Positions 41,135 through 50,246 of a DNA stretch of 64,000 nt are shown here, in pieces (within the stretch, counting starts at the first letter, position 1; the number at the start of each line of letters is the position of its first letter). Origin of the DNA: DASYTH01 sp036002505 (GTDB taxonomy: Bacteria > Actinomycetota > Actinomycetes > Mycobacteriales > Pseudonocardiaceae); contig NZ_DASYTH010000408.1 of assembly GCF_036002505.1 (NCBI RefSeq), positions 4,632-68,631 on the forward strand, written 5' to 3'. Both the position numbers and the translations under genes were made by a program. Below the pieces are notes generated by a model that saw only the letters and a program-made list of their open reading frames with translations, was not told the DNA's origin and did no database searches.

Positions 41135-43996
41135 ATGTGGCCGAAATGGCTGCAACGACGGCGAGCCGAGCCGGCGAGCGAAGCCCCGGAGCCGGCCCCG
41201 GTCGTGCGGGCGGACTGGCGGGAGCTGCCGCCGGTCCCGCGGGTCGTGCCGGAGCACCCCCTGATCAACCCGGTGCAGCGGTTCTCGGACTCGTTGACCT
41301 CCTGGCAAAACCCGTCGTTCCTGGAGCCGCTCGGGCACCGGATCGGCCCGGCCGAGCCGTCCGGGGTCGCCGACCTCGCCCTACCGGCCGCTCCGGGCAT
41401 CGACATGCCGCTCGCCCGCCCGCCCCGGGAGGTCACGGGGTCGAGGCGGTCGACGGTCCAGCGGGCCGTGGCTGCTGAGCCATACGTCAGCCCGGTGGCG
41501 GATGACGAACCTCCGCCGGTGCCGCTGTCCGCTGTGGACGGACCGGGCCCGACCGTCGCGCCACCGGTCGAGCATCCCGTGCTCGAGCTCCCGGTCGTCA
41601 CCACACCGGATCGCCCGGCCGGGCCCGCAGCCGAACAGGCCGATGTGGACACCGTGCCCACGATCGCGGCGCCCGAGCCGCCGGATCCGCCGGCGCGGGC
41701 CGAGGATCCGCCGGCACCACCGCTTCCCCAGCCCCAGCTGTCAATCCCGCGACGGCTGGGGCTGGGGGAGCCCATCATCCCGCCAACTGTCCATACGCGA
41801 CCGCAGGGCGCGCCGCCCGCTCCGGTGCAGCGCAGTGTCAGCACCGGCGGGGACGGGCCCCGGCCCGGGCCGGGTTTCGGGCCGGTCCCGGTGCGTGGCA
41901 CCGAGGCTGGGACTGGCCCGGCGCCGCCGCCCGAGGTGAGCGCCGGGCCGGATTCCGTAGCCACGCGCACCGGTGACGTGACGCCGACCCTTGGCGCCGA
42001 GCCCGAACCGCACGTGGCCGGCGGGCCCGGGACGGAGCCGGCATCCCCGCCGCCGGCCCTTGACGGCGACCCCTCTCCGGGCCCACTGCCCCTGGCGGCC
42101 GCCGGGCCGGCCCCGGTGGTGCAGACATCCCACGGCGAACCGCCGACGCCCGAGTCGCACACCGAACCGGTAACGGCCCCGGTCGTCCAGACGGTGCCGG
42201 CGGAGCCGCCAGCGGTGCACGCCGAACCGGTGGCGAGTCCGGTCGTGCAGACGTTGGGGATTGAGCCGCTGGCGGATCTGGCGGTGCGCGCCGAACCGGT
42301 GGCGGGGTCGGTCGTGCGGACGCCGGAGGCTCAAGCGCCGCTGGACCTGGCGGTGCGCGGCGGACCGTCGCCGGCTCCGGTCGTGCAGACGGTGCCGGCG
42401 GATCCGGTGCCGCGCCCCGAACCGGTGGCGAGCCCGGTTGCCCGGACACTCGGGGTTGAACCGCCGGCGGATCCGGCGCTGCCGGCGGTGATTGGCGGAC
42501 CCGTGACAAACGAACCGCCGGTGATCCCGATGCCGCCGGTGGCGCGCGGTGGACCGGTGACGGGCCCGGTCGTGCAGACGGTGCCGGATGACCCATCGGT
42601 GGACCCGACCCCCCTGGCCGGGCACGGTGACCCGGTTGTCCAGACCTTCGGCAACGAGTCGGCCGCGACTCCGGTAACCCCCCGGCCCGCCGGTGAACCG
42701 GTGCCGGCCGTGCGGACCCTGGGTGCCGAGCAGGCGGGCGAACCGCCTTCTCCGGCCCACGAACCAACGCCTTCCGCACCCGGCGGCGACACCGCGGGCC
42801 CGCTTCCGGTGGTGAGCGCCGAGTCGCGCCGCACGGTTCAGACGACGAGCACCGGGCCCGCTGTTCCTACCCCGCTTCCCCCGGCGGTCGCCGAACCGCA
42901 CCCCACCGTCCAGACCTTGGGTGCGGAGCCGGGTCCCCACTCAGTTCCCCCGGGTATCGGATCGGCTCCGGAGCGAGGGTCGGGCCCGGCCACTGTGACC
43001 GGCCCGGCCCCGCATCCTGTGGCGGGCGCCGAACCGGTGCAGGCGTGGCGCACCGAACCGGGGCCGGCCGTGCCGAGCCCGACCGCACTTCCGGTGGCGG
43101 GCACCGGATCGCGCCCGACGGTCCAGACCACCCGGGCCGAGCCCGAACCAGCCGCGGCGCCGCTTCCGGCCATCGGCGGCGAGCCCGGCCCCACGGTCCA
43201 GACCCTGGGTGTCGAGCCGGACTTCGGCCTGCGGGCCACGGATCCACCACTGTCCATTACGGACAGTGGGCCGCCGGTGGCCGGACCGGAGCCGGCGCCT
43301 CCGATGCCCGGCCCGACGGTCCCCGGCCCGGGGGTCGGTCCGGCTCTGGCGCCTCGTCAAGTGGTCCAGACCCTCGGCGCCCGGCCTCAGCAGGCTTGGC
43401 CGGTCCCCGCCCGCGACCCGGCCGCCCCGCCCGGCGGGACAGTTCAACGAGTGGCCTACCCGATCGCGACTCCCTCAGCAGTGGCCAGCGCCGGGCCCGC
43501 CGAGTTCCGGTCCGCCGGGACTTCAACCGCCGGGCCGGTGACCATGCCCGGCCCCACATCCCCGACCCTCGGCGCGGAGCCCGGCCTGACGGTGCTCGCT
43601 CTGGCCGCTCCGGCCGGCATGCCCGTCCCGATGCGCGGACCACCCGGCACCGCGGTCTCCCGGCTCGCGGTTGCCGAGCCGGCGGCACCGATGCGTCCCC
43701 CCGTGCCGTCACCGCAGCCGCTCGTGATGTCGGCCCCCGCCGCGGTGTCACCGATTTCTGTTGCGGTCCAACGGGTCGACGAGGCACCAGCAGCGGAACC
43801 CCCGCCCCCGGCCGAACCCGCGCCCGCCGCGGCACCGGAAGCGGCGGCGCCACCGGTACCCGCCCCAGCGGCCGCGGGTGGCGGGGATCCGGAGGAACTG
43901 GTGAAGAAGCTGTTCGATCCGTTGCTGCGCAGGCTCAAGACCGAGCTCCGGCTCGACCGCGAGCGGCACGGCCGGCTGACCGACCTGACGCACTGA
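41135..43996 (+). CDS. 953-residue Pro/Ala-rich repeat protein of the eCIS operon
   Basis: The N-terminus (MWPKWLQRRR, then HPLINPVQRFSDSL) and C-terminus (LVKKLFDPLLRRLKTELRLD) are conserved-looking. About 800 residues between them are low-complexity Pro/Ala/Glu-rich sequence with irregular repeats of (V)VQT(L/V)GxEP every 30-40 residues and scattered VQR motifs. No enzyme motif is seen. Position between DUF6760 and the second tube gene is conserved in related loci. It could be a disordered scaffold, a length-setting protein or a cargo adaptor; no canonical tape-measure gene is otherwise visible. Function unknown. Confidence 0.8.
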   Translation: MWPKWLQRRRAEPASEAPEPAPVVRADWRELPPVPRVVPEHPLINPVQRFSDSLTSWQNPSFLEPLGHRIGPAEPSGVADLALPAAPGIDMPLARPPREVTGSRRSTVQRAVAAEPYVSPVADDEPPPVPLSAVDGPGPTVAPPVEHPVLELPVVTTPDRPAGPAAEQADVDTVPTIAAPEPPDPPARAEDPPAPPLPQPQLSIPRRLGLGEPIIPPTVHTRPQGAPPAPVQRSVSTGGDGPRPGPGFGPVPVRGTEAGTGPAPPPEVSAGPDSVATRTGDVTPTLGAEPEPHVAGGPGTEPASPPPALDGDPSPGPLPLAAAGPAPVVQTSHGEPPTPESHTEPVTAPVVQTVPAEPPAVHAEPVASPVVQTLGIEPLADLAVRAEPVAGSVVRTPEAQAPLDLAVRGGPSPAPVVQTVPADPVPRPEPVASPVARTLGVEPPADPALPAVIGGPVTNEPPVIPMPPVARGGPVTGPVVQTVPDDPSVDPTPLAGHGDPVVQTFGNESAATPVTPRPAGEPVPAVRTLGAEQAGEPPSPAHEPTPSAPGGDTAGPLPVVSAESRRTVQTTSTGPAVPTPLPPAVAEPHPTVQTLGAEPGPHSVPPGIGSAPERGSGPATVTGPAPHPVAGAEPVQAWRTEPGPAVPSPTALPVAGTGSRPTVQTTRAEPEPAAAPLPAIGGEPGPTVQTLGVEPDFGLRATDPPLSITDSGPPVAGPEPAPPMPGPTVPGPGVGPALAPRQVVQTLGARPQQAWPVPARDPAAPPGGTVQRVAYPIATPSAVASAGPAEFRSAGTSTAGPVTMPGPTSPTLGAEPGLTVLALAAPAGMPVPMRGPPGTAVSRLAVAEPAAPMRPPVPSPQPLVMSAPAAVSPISVAVQRVDEAPAAEPPPPAEPAPAAAPEAAAPPVPAPAAAGGGDPEELVKKLFDPLLRRLKTELRLDRERHGRLTDLTH

Positions 43997-44005
43997 GGAG
44001 GAGCC

Positions 44006-44431
44006 ATGCCCGACGCCGAGGCCGTCGCCGTCTGCTACGTCGTCAAGATCGACGACGAGAGCCTCGGCGCGTTCAGCGGCTGCGACGGGCTCGGCTGCGA
44101 GTTCGTCATGGAGCAGCGCGAGGAGGGCGGCAACAACGGGTTCGTCTGGCAGCTGCCGACCCGGATCAAGTACTCCAACATCAAGCTGTCCCGCCCGGTC
44201 ACCGCGGACAGCGCGAAGATCACCCGGTGGATCGCCGGGATGGCCGGCGGTGTCCAGCGGAAGACCGCCACCATCGAGGCGAGAACGCTGGAGGGCACCG
44301 TGATCGCCCGCTGGTCCATGGTCGGCGTGGTGCCGGTGCGGTGGACCGGACCGCAGCTCAACGCGGACTCGCCGAAGGTCGCCACCGAGACGCTCGAGCT
44401 CGCCCACCACGGCTTCCTCGGCCGGGACTAG
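44006..44431 (+). CDS. eCIS inner tube protein 2 (tube-baseplate adaptor)
   Basis: This 141-residue gp19-type tube protein (VCYVVKIDDESLGAFSGCDGL) is shorter in its loops than the first tube protein. In eCIS the second tube paralogue (Afp5-like) forms the layer joining the tube to the spike hub. GAGGAG precedes ATG 44006. It is followed by the LysM gene as in other loci. Confidence 0.9.
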   Translation: MPDAEAVAVCYVVKIDDESLGAFSGCDGLGCEFVMEQREEGGNNGFVWQLPTRIKYSNIKLSRPVTADSAKITRWIAGMAGGVQRKTATIEARTLEGTVIARWSMVGVVPVRWTGPQLNADSPKVATETLELAHHGFLGRD

Positions 44432-44443
44432 GAGAAGCGCGCC

Positions 44444-45214
44444 ATGGCCACGCCCGTCATGTTCACCTCGGCCGGCTCGCCGCCGCCGGCGAGCTACTCC
44501 GCCGGCCCGCCGACCAACAAGCAGCCGGCGAAGCTGTCCGTCCACAATCCACCGCAGGCGGGTACCACGTCCAAGCCCGGCGGGCACCTGTACGACATCG
44601 ACTTCCAGTTCAACCCCAAGGAACTCTCGCTGACCAAGAACGCCAAGTGGAAGCGGGAGTCCCAGCAGAACGCCAAGGGGAGCGGGACACCGGAGTTCAA
44701 GGGCTCCGACCCGTCCAAGCTCGCCCTCGAGATGTTCATCGACGCCACCGACGGGATGGACGACCGCGTGGTGAAGACCGTCGAGCGGCTGTTCTCCCTG
44801 TGCGTTGCCACCGAGGAGAGCCGCAAGACCAAGGCCTCGCCGCCCTGGGTGATCTTCAAGTGGGGCGGCATGGTCGGCTTTCCGTCCTATGTGGCCAGTG
44901 TGACCGCGAAGTACACCCTCTTCACGCCCGGCGGCCTGCCGGTCCGCGCGGTCTGCACGGTCAACCTGGAGGAGATCTCCGGCGAGCAGTCCGGGCAGAA
45001 CCCCACCTCCGGAGCGCTCGCCGCGCGCGACACGCACCTGCTCGTGGCCGGCGACACCCTGCAGTCGGTGGCGTACCGCAGCTACGGCAACGCCGAGCTG
45101 TGGCGGGCGATCGCCGCCGCCAACGAGGTGGACGACCCGATGCGGCTGCGCCCCGGCACCCGCCTGCTGGTGCCCGCGATCGAGGAGATCAGGGGCCGGT
45201 CGAATGGTCAATGA
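44444..45214 (+). CDS. eCIS LysM baseplate/tube-terminal protein (Afp7-like)
   Basis: This 256-residue protein has an N-terminal CIS tube domain (LYDIDFQFNPKELSLTKN) and a C-terminal LysM-like domain (HLLVAGDTLQSVAYRSYGN, residues about 197-250). In characterised particles this protein sits at the hub between tube and spike. It overlaps the spike gene by 11 bases. Confidence 0.93.
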   Translation: MATPVMFTSAGSPPPASYSAGPPTNKQPAKLSVHNPPQAGTTSKPGGHLYDIDFQFNPKELSLTKNAKWKRESQQNAKGSGTPEFKGSDPSKLALEMFIDATDGMDDRVVKTVERLFSLCVATEESRKTKASPPWVIFKWGGMVGFPSYVASVTAKYTLFTPGGLPVRAVCTVNLEEISGEQSGQNPTSGALAARDTHLLVAGDTLQSVAYRSYGNAELWRAIAAANEVDDPMRLRPGTRLLVPAIEEIRGRSNGQ

Positions 45215-47027
45215 GAGCTTCGCCAACACCCTGGTCGTCGAGGTCGGCGGGCGCCCGATCCCGGACGACGTCAAGACGTTGCTCACCTATGCCTACGTGG
45301 ACGACAGCCGCAACCTCCCGGACACGTTCGTGCTGCGGTTCCGCGATCCGGGCGGGGTCGTGCTGGGCAAGGGCGGGTTCAAGGTCGGCGAGAAGATCGA
45401 CCTGAAGGTCCAGACCGCCGACCCGGGCGGCCCGCAGTCGCTGATGAGCGGCGAGATCACCGCGGTGGGGCTGGACATCGACCGGCTCGGGACGTTCACC
45501 GAGGTGCGCGGCTACGACCACGCGCACCGGCTGTTCCGGGGCCGGCGGGTCGCGGTGTACCCGAACATGACCGTGTCCGACGTCGTCCGCAAGGTGACCC
45601 AGCGGGCCGGGATCGGCGTCGGCACGATCGACGACGTCCGCGGTTTCGGTGGGGCGCCGCACACCCAGTTCAGCCAGGACAACGTGAGCGACTGGGAGTT
45701 CCTGTGCCGCCTGGCGAACGCGGTGGGCGCACAGATCGCGGTGCTCGAAGGGAAGCTGAACTTCCGGCTGCCCGAGCAGCCCAGCGGCGCGCCCGACACG
45801 AAGGCCAAGGCGCACACCGATCCGCTGGTGCTCGAGGCGCACCGCACGCTGATCGCGTTGCGCGCCAGCATGAGCGCCGCCGAGCAGGTGCCCGAGGTGG
45901 AGGTGCGCGGCTGGGACGTCGAGGCGAAGAAGGAGATCAGTGCCACGGCCAAGCCCGGGCTCGCCGGCATGGAGGTGGCCGGCGCGGATCCCGTTGCCAT
46001 GGCGGGCAAGTTCGGCAGCCCGCCGCTGCTGGCCGCGCCCGGCCGGCGTACCCAGGCCGCGGCCCAGGCGACCGCCAAGGCCCTCGCCGCGCAACTCGGG
46101 AGCGCGTGCGTGGAGCTCGACGGGGTGGCCAGGGGAAACCCGAAGCTCCGCGCCGGCACCGCGGTGGCGCTGACCAACGTGGGCGACCCCTTCGCCGGCA
46201 AGTACACGCTCACCAGCACCCGCCACATGTTCAACCCGGAGGTCGGCTACGCCACCGAGTTCACCGTGTCCGGCCGCCAGGAGCGGTCCCTCTACGGCCT
46301 GACCACCGGGGGCAACGGCGGATCCGCGAAAGTCTACAACGGACTCGTGCCGGCCATCGTCAGCGACGCCAAGGACCCGCTCAAGCTGGGCCGGCTGAAG
46401 CTGACGTTCCCCTGGCTGAACAAGGACTTCACCAGCAACTGGGCCCGGGTGGTGCAGCCCGGGGCCGGGAAGGAGCGGGGCTTCCTGGTGCTGCCCGAGG
46501 TGGGCGACGAGGTGCTGGCCGGCTTCGAGCACGGCGAGTTCGACGCGCCCTTCGTGCTCGGCGGGCTGCACAACGGCAAGGACACGCTGCCGAAGTTCGC
46601 CGCCGAGCCGGTGGACTCCGGCAGCGGGGAGATCGCCGTGCGCGGTTACGTCTCGCGCAAGGGTCACAAGCTGGAGTTCGTCGAGGCCGACGGCATCACC
46701 GTGGCCAGCGGCGACGGAAAGCTCGTGATCAAGCTGGACCAGAAGAACCAGATGATCGAGGTCACCAGCGGCAAGGGTATCAAGATCAAGGCGGAGAACG
46801 GGATCAGCGTGGACTCCGGCAGCGGACCGCTGGAGATGAAGGGCCAGAAGGTGACCGTGCAGTCCCAGACCGACGTCGAGGTGACGGCCAACGCCTCGAT
46901 GAAACTCTCCGGCACCTCCGGGGTGAAGGTCGAGGGCGCCACGGTGTCCGTGGCGGGGCAGGGCCAGGCGGAGCTCACGGCGAGCGGCAACGTCACTGTG
47001 CGCGGCGCCCTGGTGCGGATCAACTAG
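45204..47027 (+). CDS. eCIS spike protein (VgrG / gpD-gp5 like, Afp8-like)
   Basis: This 607-residue protein has an N-terminal phage late-control-D-like hub (FANTLVVEVGGRPIPDDVK) and an OB-fold gp5 domain (VYNGLVPAIVSDAKDPLKLGR split here; FLVLPEVGDEVLAGFEHGEF). A C-terminal beta-helix of short repeats (KLVIKLDQKNQMIEVTSG, then VSVAGQGQAELTASGN) follows. It forms the trimeric piercing spike. ATG 45204 overlaps the LysM gene. Confidence 0.94.
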   Translation: MVNESFANTLVVEVGGRPIPDDVKTLLTYAYVDDSRNLPDTFVLRFRDPGGVVLGKGGFKVGEKIDLKVQTADPGGPQSLMSGEITAVGLDIDRLGTFTEVRGYDHAHRLFRGRRVAVYPNMTVSDVVRKVTQRAGIGVGTIDDVRGFGGAPHTQFSQDNVSDWEFLCRLANAVGAQIAVLEGKLNFRLPEQPSGAPDTKAKAHTDPLVLEAHRTLIALRASMSAAEQVPEVEVRGWDVEAKKEISATAKPGLAGMEVAGADPVAMAGKFGSPPLLAAPGRRTQAAAQATAKALAAQLGSACVELDGVARGNPKLRAGTAVALTNVGDPFAGKYTLTSTRHMFNPEVGYATEFTVSGRQERSLYGLTTGGNGGSAKVYNGLVPAIVSDAKDPLKLGRLKLTFPWLNKDFTSNWARVVQPGAGKERGFLVLPEVGDEVLAGFEHGEFDAPFVLGGLHNGKDTLPKFAAEPVDSGSGEIAVRGYVSRKGHKLEFVEADGITVASGDGKLVIKLDQKNQMIEVTSGKGIKIKAENGISVDSGSGPLEMKGQKVTVQSQTDVEVTANASMKLSGTSGVKVEGATVSVAGQGQAELTASGNVTVRGALVRIN

Positions 47028-47040
47028 ACGGGAGGCGGTC

Positions 47041-47322
47041 ATGCCACCAGCGGCCAGAGTCGGCGACCCCACCGGGCATCCCGGCGTGGTCAGCGGTCCG
47101 GGCGTGCCCACGGTGCTGATCGGCGGCCAGCCCGCCGCCAACGTCGGCACCATGCACGCCTGCTCGTTTCCGCCCCCGCCCCCGCATCCACCCACGCCGA
47201 TCGTGCCGCCCGGCTGCCCGACCGTGCTGATCGGCGGAATGCCGGCGGCCCGCATGGGGGACATGTCCGGCTGCGGCGCGCCGATCGTCATGGGCTGCCC
47301 GACCGTCCTCATCGGAGGCTGA
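47041..47322 (+). CDS. eCIS PAAR tip protein
   Basis: This 93-residue PAAR-repeat protein (PPAARVGDPTGHPGVVSGPG) has three PTVLIGG strands and conserved His and Cys residues likely to bind a metal at the cone tip. A Pro-rich insertion (FPPPPPHPPTP) interrupts the second repeat. It sharpens the VgrG-like spike encoded just upstream. GGGAGG precedes the ATG. Confidence 0.93.
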   Translation: MPPAARVGDPTGHPGVVSGPGVPTVLIGGQPAANVGTMHACSFPPPPPHPPTPIVPPGCPTVLIGGMPAARMGDMSGCGAPIVMGCPTVLIGG

Positions 47323-47324
47323 GC

Positions 47325-47753
47325 ATGGACTTCATCGGCCGGGGCTGGGCGTTTCCGGTGCACACCGACGCCACCGGGGCTGTCGCGCTGGTCGGCGGCG
47401 ACCGGGAGATCATCGAGAGCATCACGCTGATCCTCGGCACGGCGCCGGGGGAGCGGCCGATGCGTCCGGAGTTCGGCTGCGCCATCCACGACCTGGTGTT
47501 CGCGCCCGCTGACGCGGCCACCGCCGGGCAGATCGCCTATGAGGTCCGGACTTCCCTGGAGCGCTGGGAGCCGCGCGTCGAGCTGACCGACGTGGTGGTC
47601 GGCTTCCAGGACGTGCAGCGCGGCGTCCTGCTCATCGACGTCCGCTACACCCTGCGGAACAGCAACGATCCGCGGAACCTGGTGTTCCCGTTCTACGTCA
47701 TCCCGCCGCACGAGTCGATCGAGGGCCCGGCAGCTGACTCGGAGGGTGCCTGA
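47325..47753 (+). CDS. eCIS baseplate gp25/GPW protein (Afp9-like)
   Basis: This 142-residue lysozyme-like baseplate wedge protein has the family opening GRGWAFPVHTDATG and the core REIIESITLILGTAPGERPM. It links sheath and baseplate. Its stop overlaps the next start (ATGA). Confidence 0.94.
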   Translation: MDFIGRGWAFPVHTDATGAVALVGGDREIIESITLILGTAPGERPMRPEFGCAIHDLVFAPADAATAGQIAYEVRTSLERWEPRVELTDVVVGFQDVQRGVLLIDVRYTLRNSNDPRNLVFPFYVIPPHESIEGPAADSEGA

Positions 47754-49693
47754 TGTCGCTGCCCATGCCCAACCTTGACGACCGCGGCTTCCAGGACCTC
47801 GTGGACGAGGCCAAGCGCCGGGTGATGCAGAAGTGTCCGGAGTGGACTGATCACAACGTCTCCGACCCCGGCGTGACGCTGATCGAGACGTTCGCGTTCA
47901 TGGTCGACCAGTTGCTCTACCGGCTCAACCGGGTGCCCAACCTGCACTACCTGCGTTTCCTGGACCTGATCGGGGTGACGCTGTTCCCGCCGTCGGCGGC
48001 GCGCTGCGACGCCACGTTCCGGCTCGCCGCCGCGCAGCCCAACCCCGTGGTGGTGCCGGCCGACACGCAGGTCGCGAGCGTGCGCACGGAGACCGAGGAG
48101 TCGGTGATCTTCACGGTGGAGCAGCCGCTGACCATCGTGCCGTGCTCGTGGACGCGGCTGGCCACCGCCACCGCGGGCAGCGAGACACCGTTCGACCACA
48201 CCGAGGATCTGCACGCCGGGCGCGGCGCGGCCTGCTTCGCCGCCGCCCCCGAGCCGGGCGACTGTGTCTACGTCGGACTGTCCGACGCGGTGCCGAGCTG
48301 CACCGTGCTGCTGCGCATGGAATGCACGGTCGAGGGCGTCGGCGTCGACCCGCGGCACCCGCCGCTGGCCTGGGAGGCGTGGACCGGCGAGGCCTGGACC
48401 AAGTGCGAAGTGGAGCGGGACACCACCGGTGGGTTCAACACCTCCGGCGACGTGGAGCTGCACGTGCCGGCCGGGCATACCGCGTCGGTGATCGCCACCT
48501 CGCGGGCCGGCTGGCTGCGGTGCCGCACGGTCGAGCCCGACGCCGGGCGGCCCTTCTACCGGGCGTCGCCGATCCTGCACGGCGTCAGCGCGGTCACCAT
48601 CGGCGGCACGGCGACCGCGGTGCACGCCGACATCGTGCACGGCGAGATCATCGGTGTGTCCGAAGGCGTTGCCGGGCAACGGTTCCCGCTGGCTCATCGG
48701 CCGGTGGTGGCCGGTGACGGCCCGCTGCTGGTCGAGGTCGGCGGCGAGGACGGCTGGGCGGAATGGTGGGAGGTCACCTCGTTCGCCCAGTCCGGCCCGC
48801 GGGACCGGCACGTGATGCTGGACCGGGTGTCCGGCGAGGTGGTGTTCGGCCCGGCGGTCCGCCAACCGGCCGGCGACTTCCGGCTCTACGGCGCGGTTCC
48901 GCCGAAGGCCGCGACCATCCGGGTGCCCGAGTACCGGGCGGGTGGCGGCCGGCGCGGCAACGTGGCCCGCGGAATGCTGACCGTGCAACGGGATCCGGTG
49001 CCGTTCGTGAGCGAGGTGACCAACCGCAAGGCGGCCAGCGGGGGGGTGGACGCGGAGTCCGTGGACGACGCGGCCGTCCGCGGTCCGCTGCTGCTGCGCA
49101 CGCTGGACCGCGCGGTGACCGCCGAGGACTACGAGCAGCTCGCCCGGGCCGCCGCACCTCAGGCGGCCCGCGTGCACTGCGTGCCGGACACCAGCGACGC
49201 CAATGGGATCCGGGTCCTGGTGGTGCCGGACGTTCCGGTCACCACCGAGCCGGACTTCGGGGCGTTCCTGCTGGATCCCCGGATGCGCCAGGACATCGAG
49301 CGCACCCTTGAGGAGCGACGCTGCGTGGGCGCCCGGGTCTCCGTCGAACCCCCGTTCTACCAAGGGGTGACGGTGGTCGCGCAGCTGATCGCCCGGCCCC
49401 GCACGACCCCGGAACGGTTGCGCGAGCGGGCGACCCGGGCGCTCTACGAGTACCTGGACCCGGTCCGCGGCGGCCCGGACGGCGGCGGCTGGCCGTTCGG
49501 CCGGCCCGTGCAGCAGGGCGAGATCTTCGCGGTGCTGCAGCGGATTCCCGGCGTGGATTTGGTCGAGGACGTGCGCCTGTTCGGCGCCGACCCGGTCACC
49601 TCCCAGCGCGGCCGCGCGGTGCCCCGGCTCGATCTTCCGGCCAACGCGCTGGTGTTCTCGTTCGAGCACCAGATTCGAGTGACGAGGAGCTGA
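47753..49693 (+). CDS. eCIS baseplate J-like assembly protein (Afp11-like)
   Basis: This 646-residue baseplate protein opens with LDDRGFQDLVDEAKRRVMQK and WTDHNVSDPGVTLIETFAFM, and has the gpJ-like C-terminal core (TLDRAVTAEDYEQLARAA, then RLRERATRALYEYLDPVRGG split here). It forms the baseplate wedges. It is co-translated with gp25 and followed 4 bases later by the tail protein. Confidence 0.93.
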   Translation: MSLPMPNLDDRGFQDLVDEAKRRVMQKCPEWTDHNVSDPGVTLIETFAFMVDQLLYRLNRVPNLHYLRFLDLIGVTLFPPSAARCDATFRLAAAQPNPVVVPADTQVASVRTETEESVIFTVEQPLTIVPCSWTRLATATAGSETPFDHTEDLHAGRGAACFAAAPEPGDCVYVGLSDAVPSCTVLLRMECTVEGVGVDPRHPPLAWEAWTGEAWTKCEVERDTTGGFNTSGDVELHVPAGHTASVIATSRAGWLRCRTVEPDAGRPFYRASPILHGVSAVTIGGTATAVHADIVHGEIIGVSEGVAGQRFPLAHRPVVAGDGPLLVEVGGEDGWAEWWEVTSFAQSGPRDRHVMLDRVSGEVVFGPAVRQPAGDFRLYGAVPPKAATIRVPEYRAGGGRRGNVARGMLTVQRDPVPFVSEVTNRKAASGGVDAESVDDAAVRGPLLLRTLDRAVTAEDYEQLARAAAPQAARVHCVPDTSDANGIRVLVVPDVPVTTEPDFGAFLLDPRMRQDIERTLEERRCVGARVSVEPPFYQGVTVVAQLIARPRTTPERLRERATRALYEYLDPVRGGPDGGGWPFGRPVQQGEIFAVLQRIPGVDLVEDVRLFGADPVTSQRGRAVPRLDLPANALVFSFEHQIRVTRS

Positions 49694-49697
49694 CGGC

Positions 49698-50246
49698 GTG
49701 CGCACCGCGACCACCGTGCCGGTCCGGCATCCCATCGGGGACCGGCTGCCGGCGATCTACCTCGACGACGGGTTCACGCTGCGGTTCACCTCCGCGCTGG
49801 ACGAGGTGCTCGCCCCGGTGATCGCCGTGCTCGACGGGTTCGCCGACTACCTCGACCCGAACCTGGCGCCGGCCGACTTCCTGGACTGGCTGACCAGCTG
49901 GGTGGCGCTCGACGTCGACGAGGGCTGGACGCCGGCCCAGCGGCGGGAGCTGGTCAAGCACGCGGTGAGTCTGCATCGCTGGCGGGGCACCAGATGGGGG
50001 ATCGCCACCCAGGTGCGGCTGCTGTCCGGCGGCGAGGTGGAGGTCGAGGACAGCGGCGGCTGCGTGTCCTCGCCCCGGCCCAACGGCCCGCTGCCCGGCT
50101 CCGACCCGGCCCGGGTGCTGGTCCGGGTGCGCGTCGCCGATCCGTCCACTGTGGACCAAGCGGCGCTTCGTACGGCCGTCGCCGAGGCCGTTCCCGCGCA
50201 TGTCGCGGTCACCGTCGAAGTTCTGCCGAAGGGGGCAGGTACATGA
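49698..50246 (+). CDS. eCIS phage-tail-protein-I-like baseplate protein
   Basis: This 182-residue protein (LPAIYLDDGFTLRFTSALDE, FLDWLTSWVALDVDEGW, LHRWRGTRWGIATQVRLL) belongs to the short tail-protein family that completes the baseplate wedge, often beside Afp11/Afp12 genes. The start is GTG 49698. Its stop overlaps the next start (ATGA). Confidence 0.9.
   Translation: MRTATTVPVRHPIGDRLPAIYLDDGFTLRFTSALDEVLAPVIAVLDGFADYLDPNLAPADFLDWLTSWVALDVDEGWTPAQRRELVKHAVSLHRWRGTRWGIATQVRLLSGGEVEVEDSGGCVSSPRPNGPLPGSDPARVLVRVRVADPSTVDQAALRTAVAEAVPAHVAVTVEVLPKGAGT

Noticed and set aside
32169..50246. Interpretation of the tail-like genes as a prophage
   Set aside because: No capsid, terminase, portal, integrase or lysis genes; presence of DUF4255, AAA+ ATPase, LysM, DUF6760 and DUF4157 genes identifies an eCIS.
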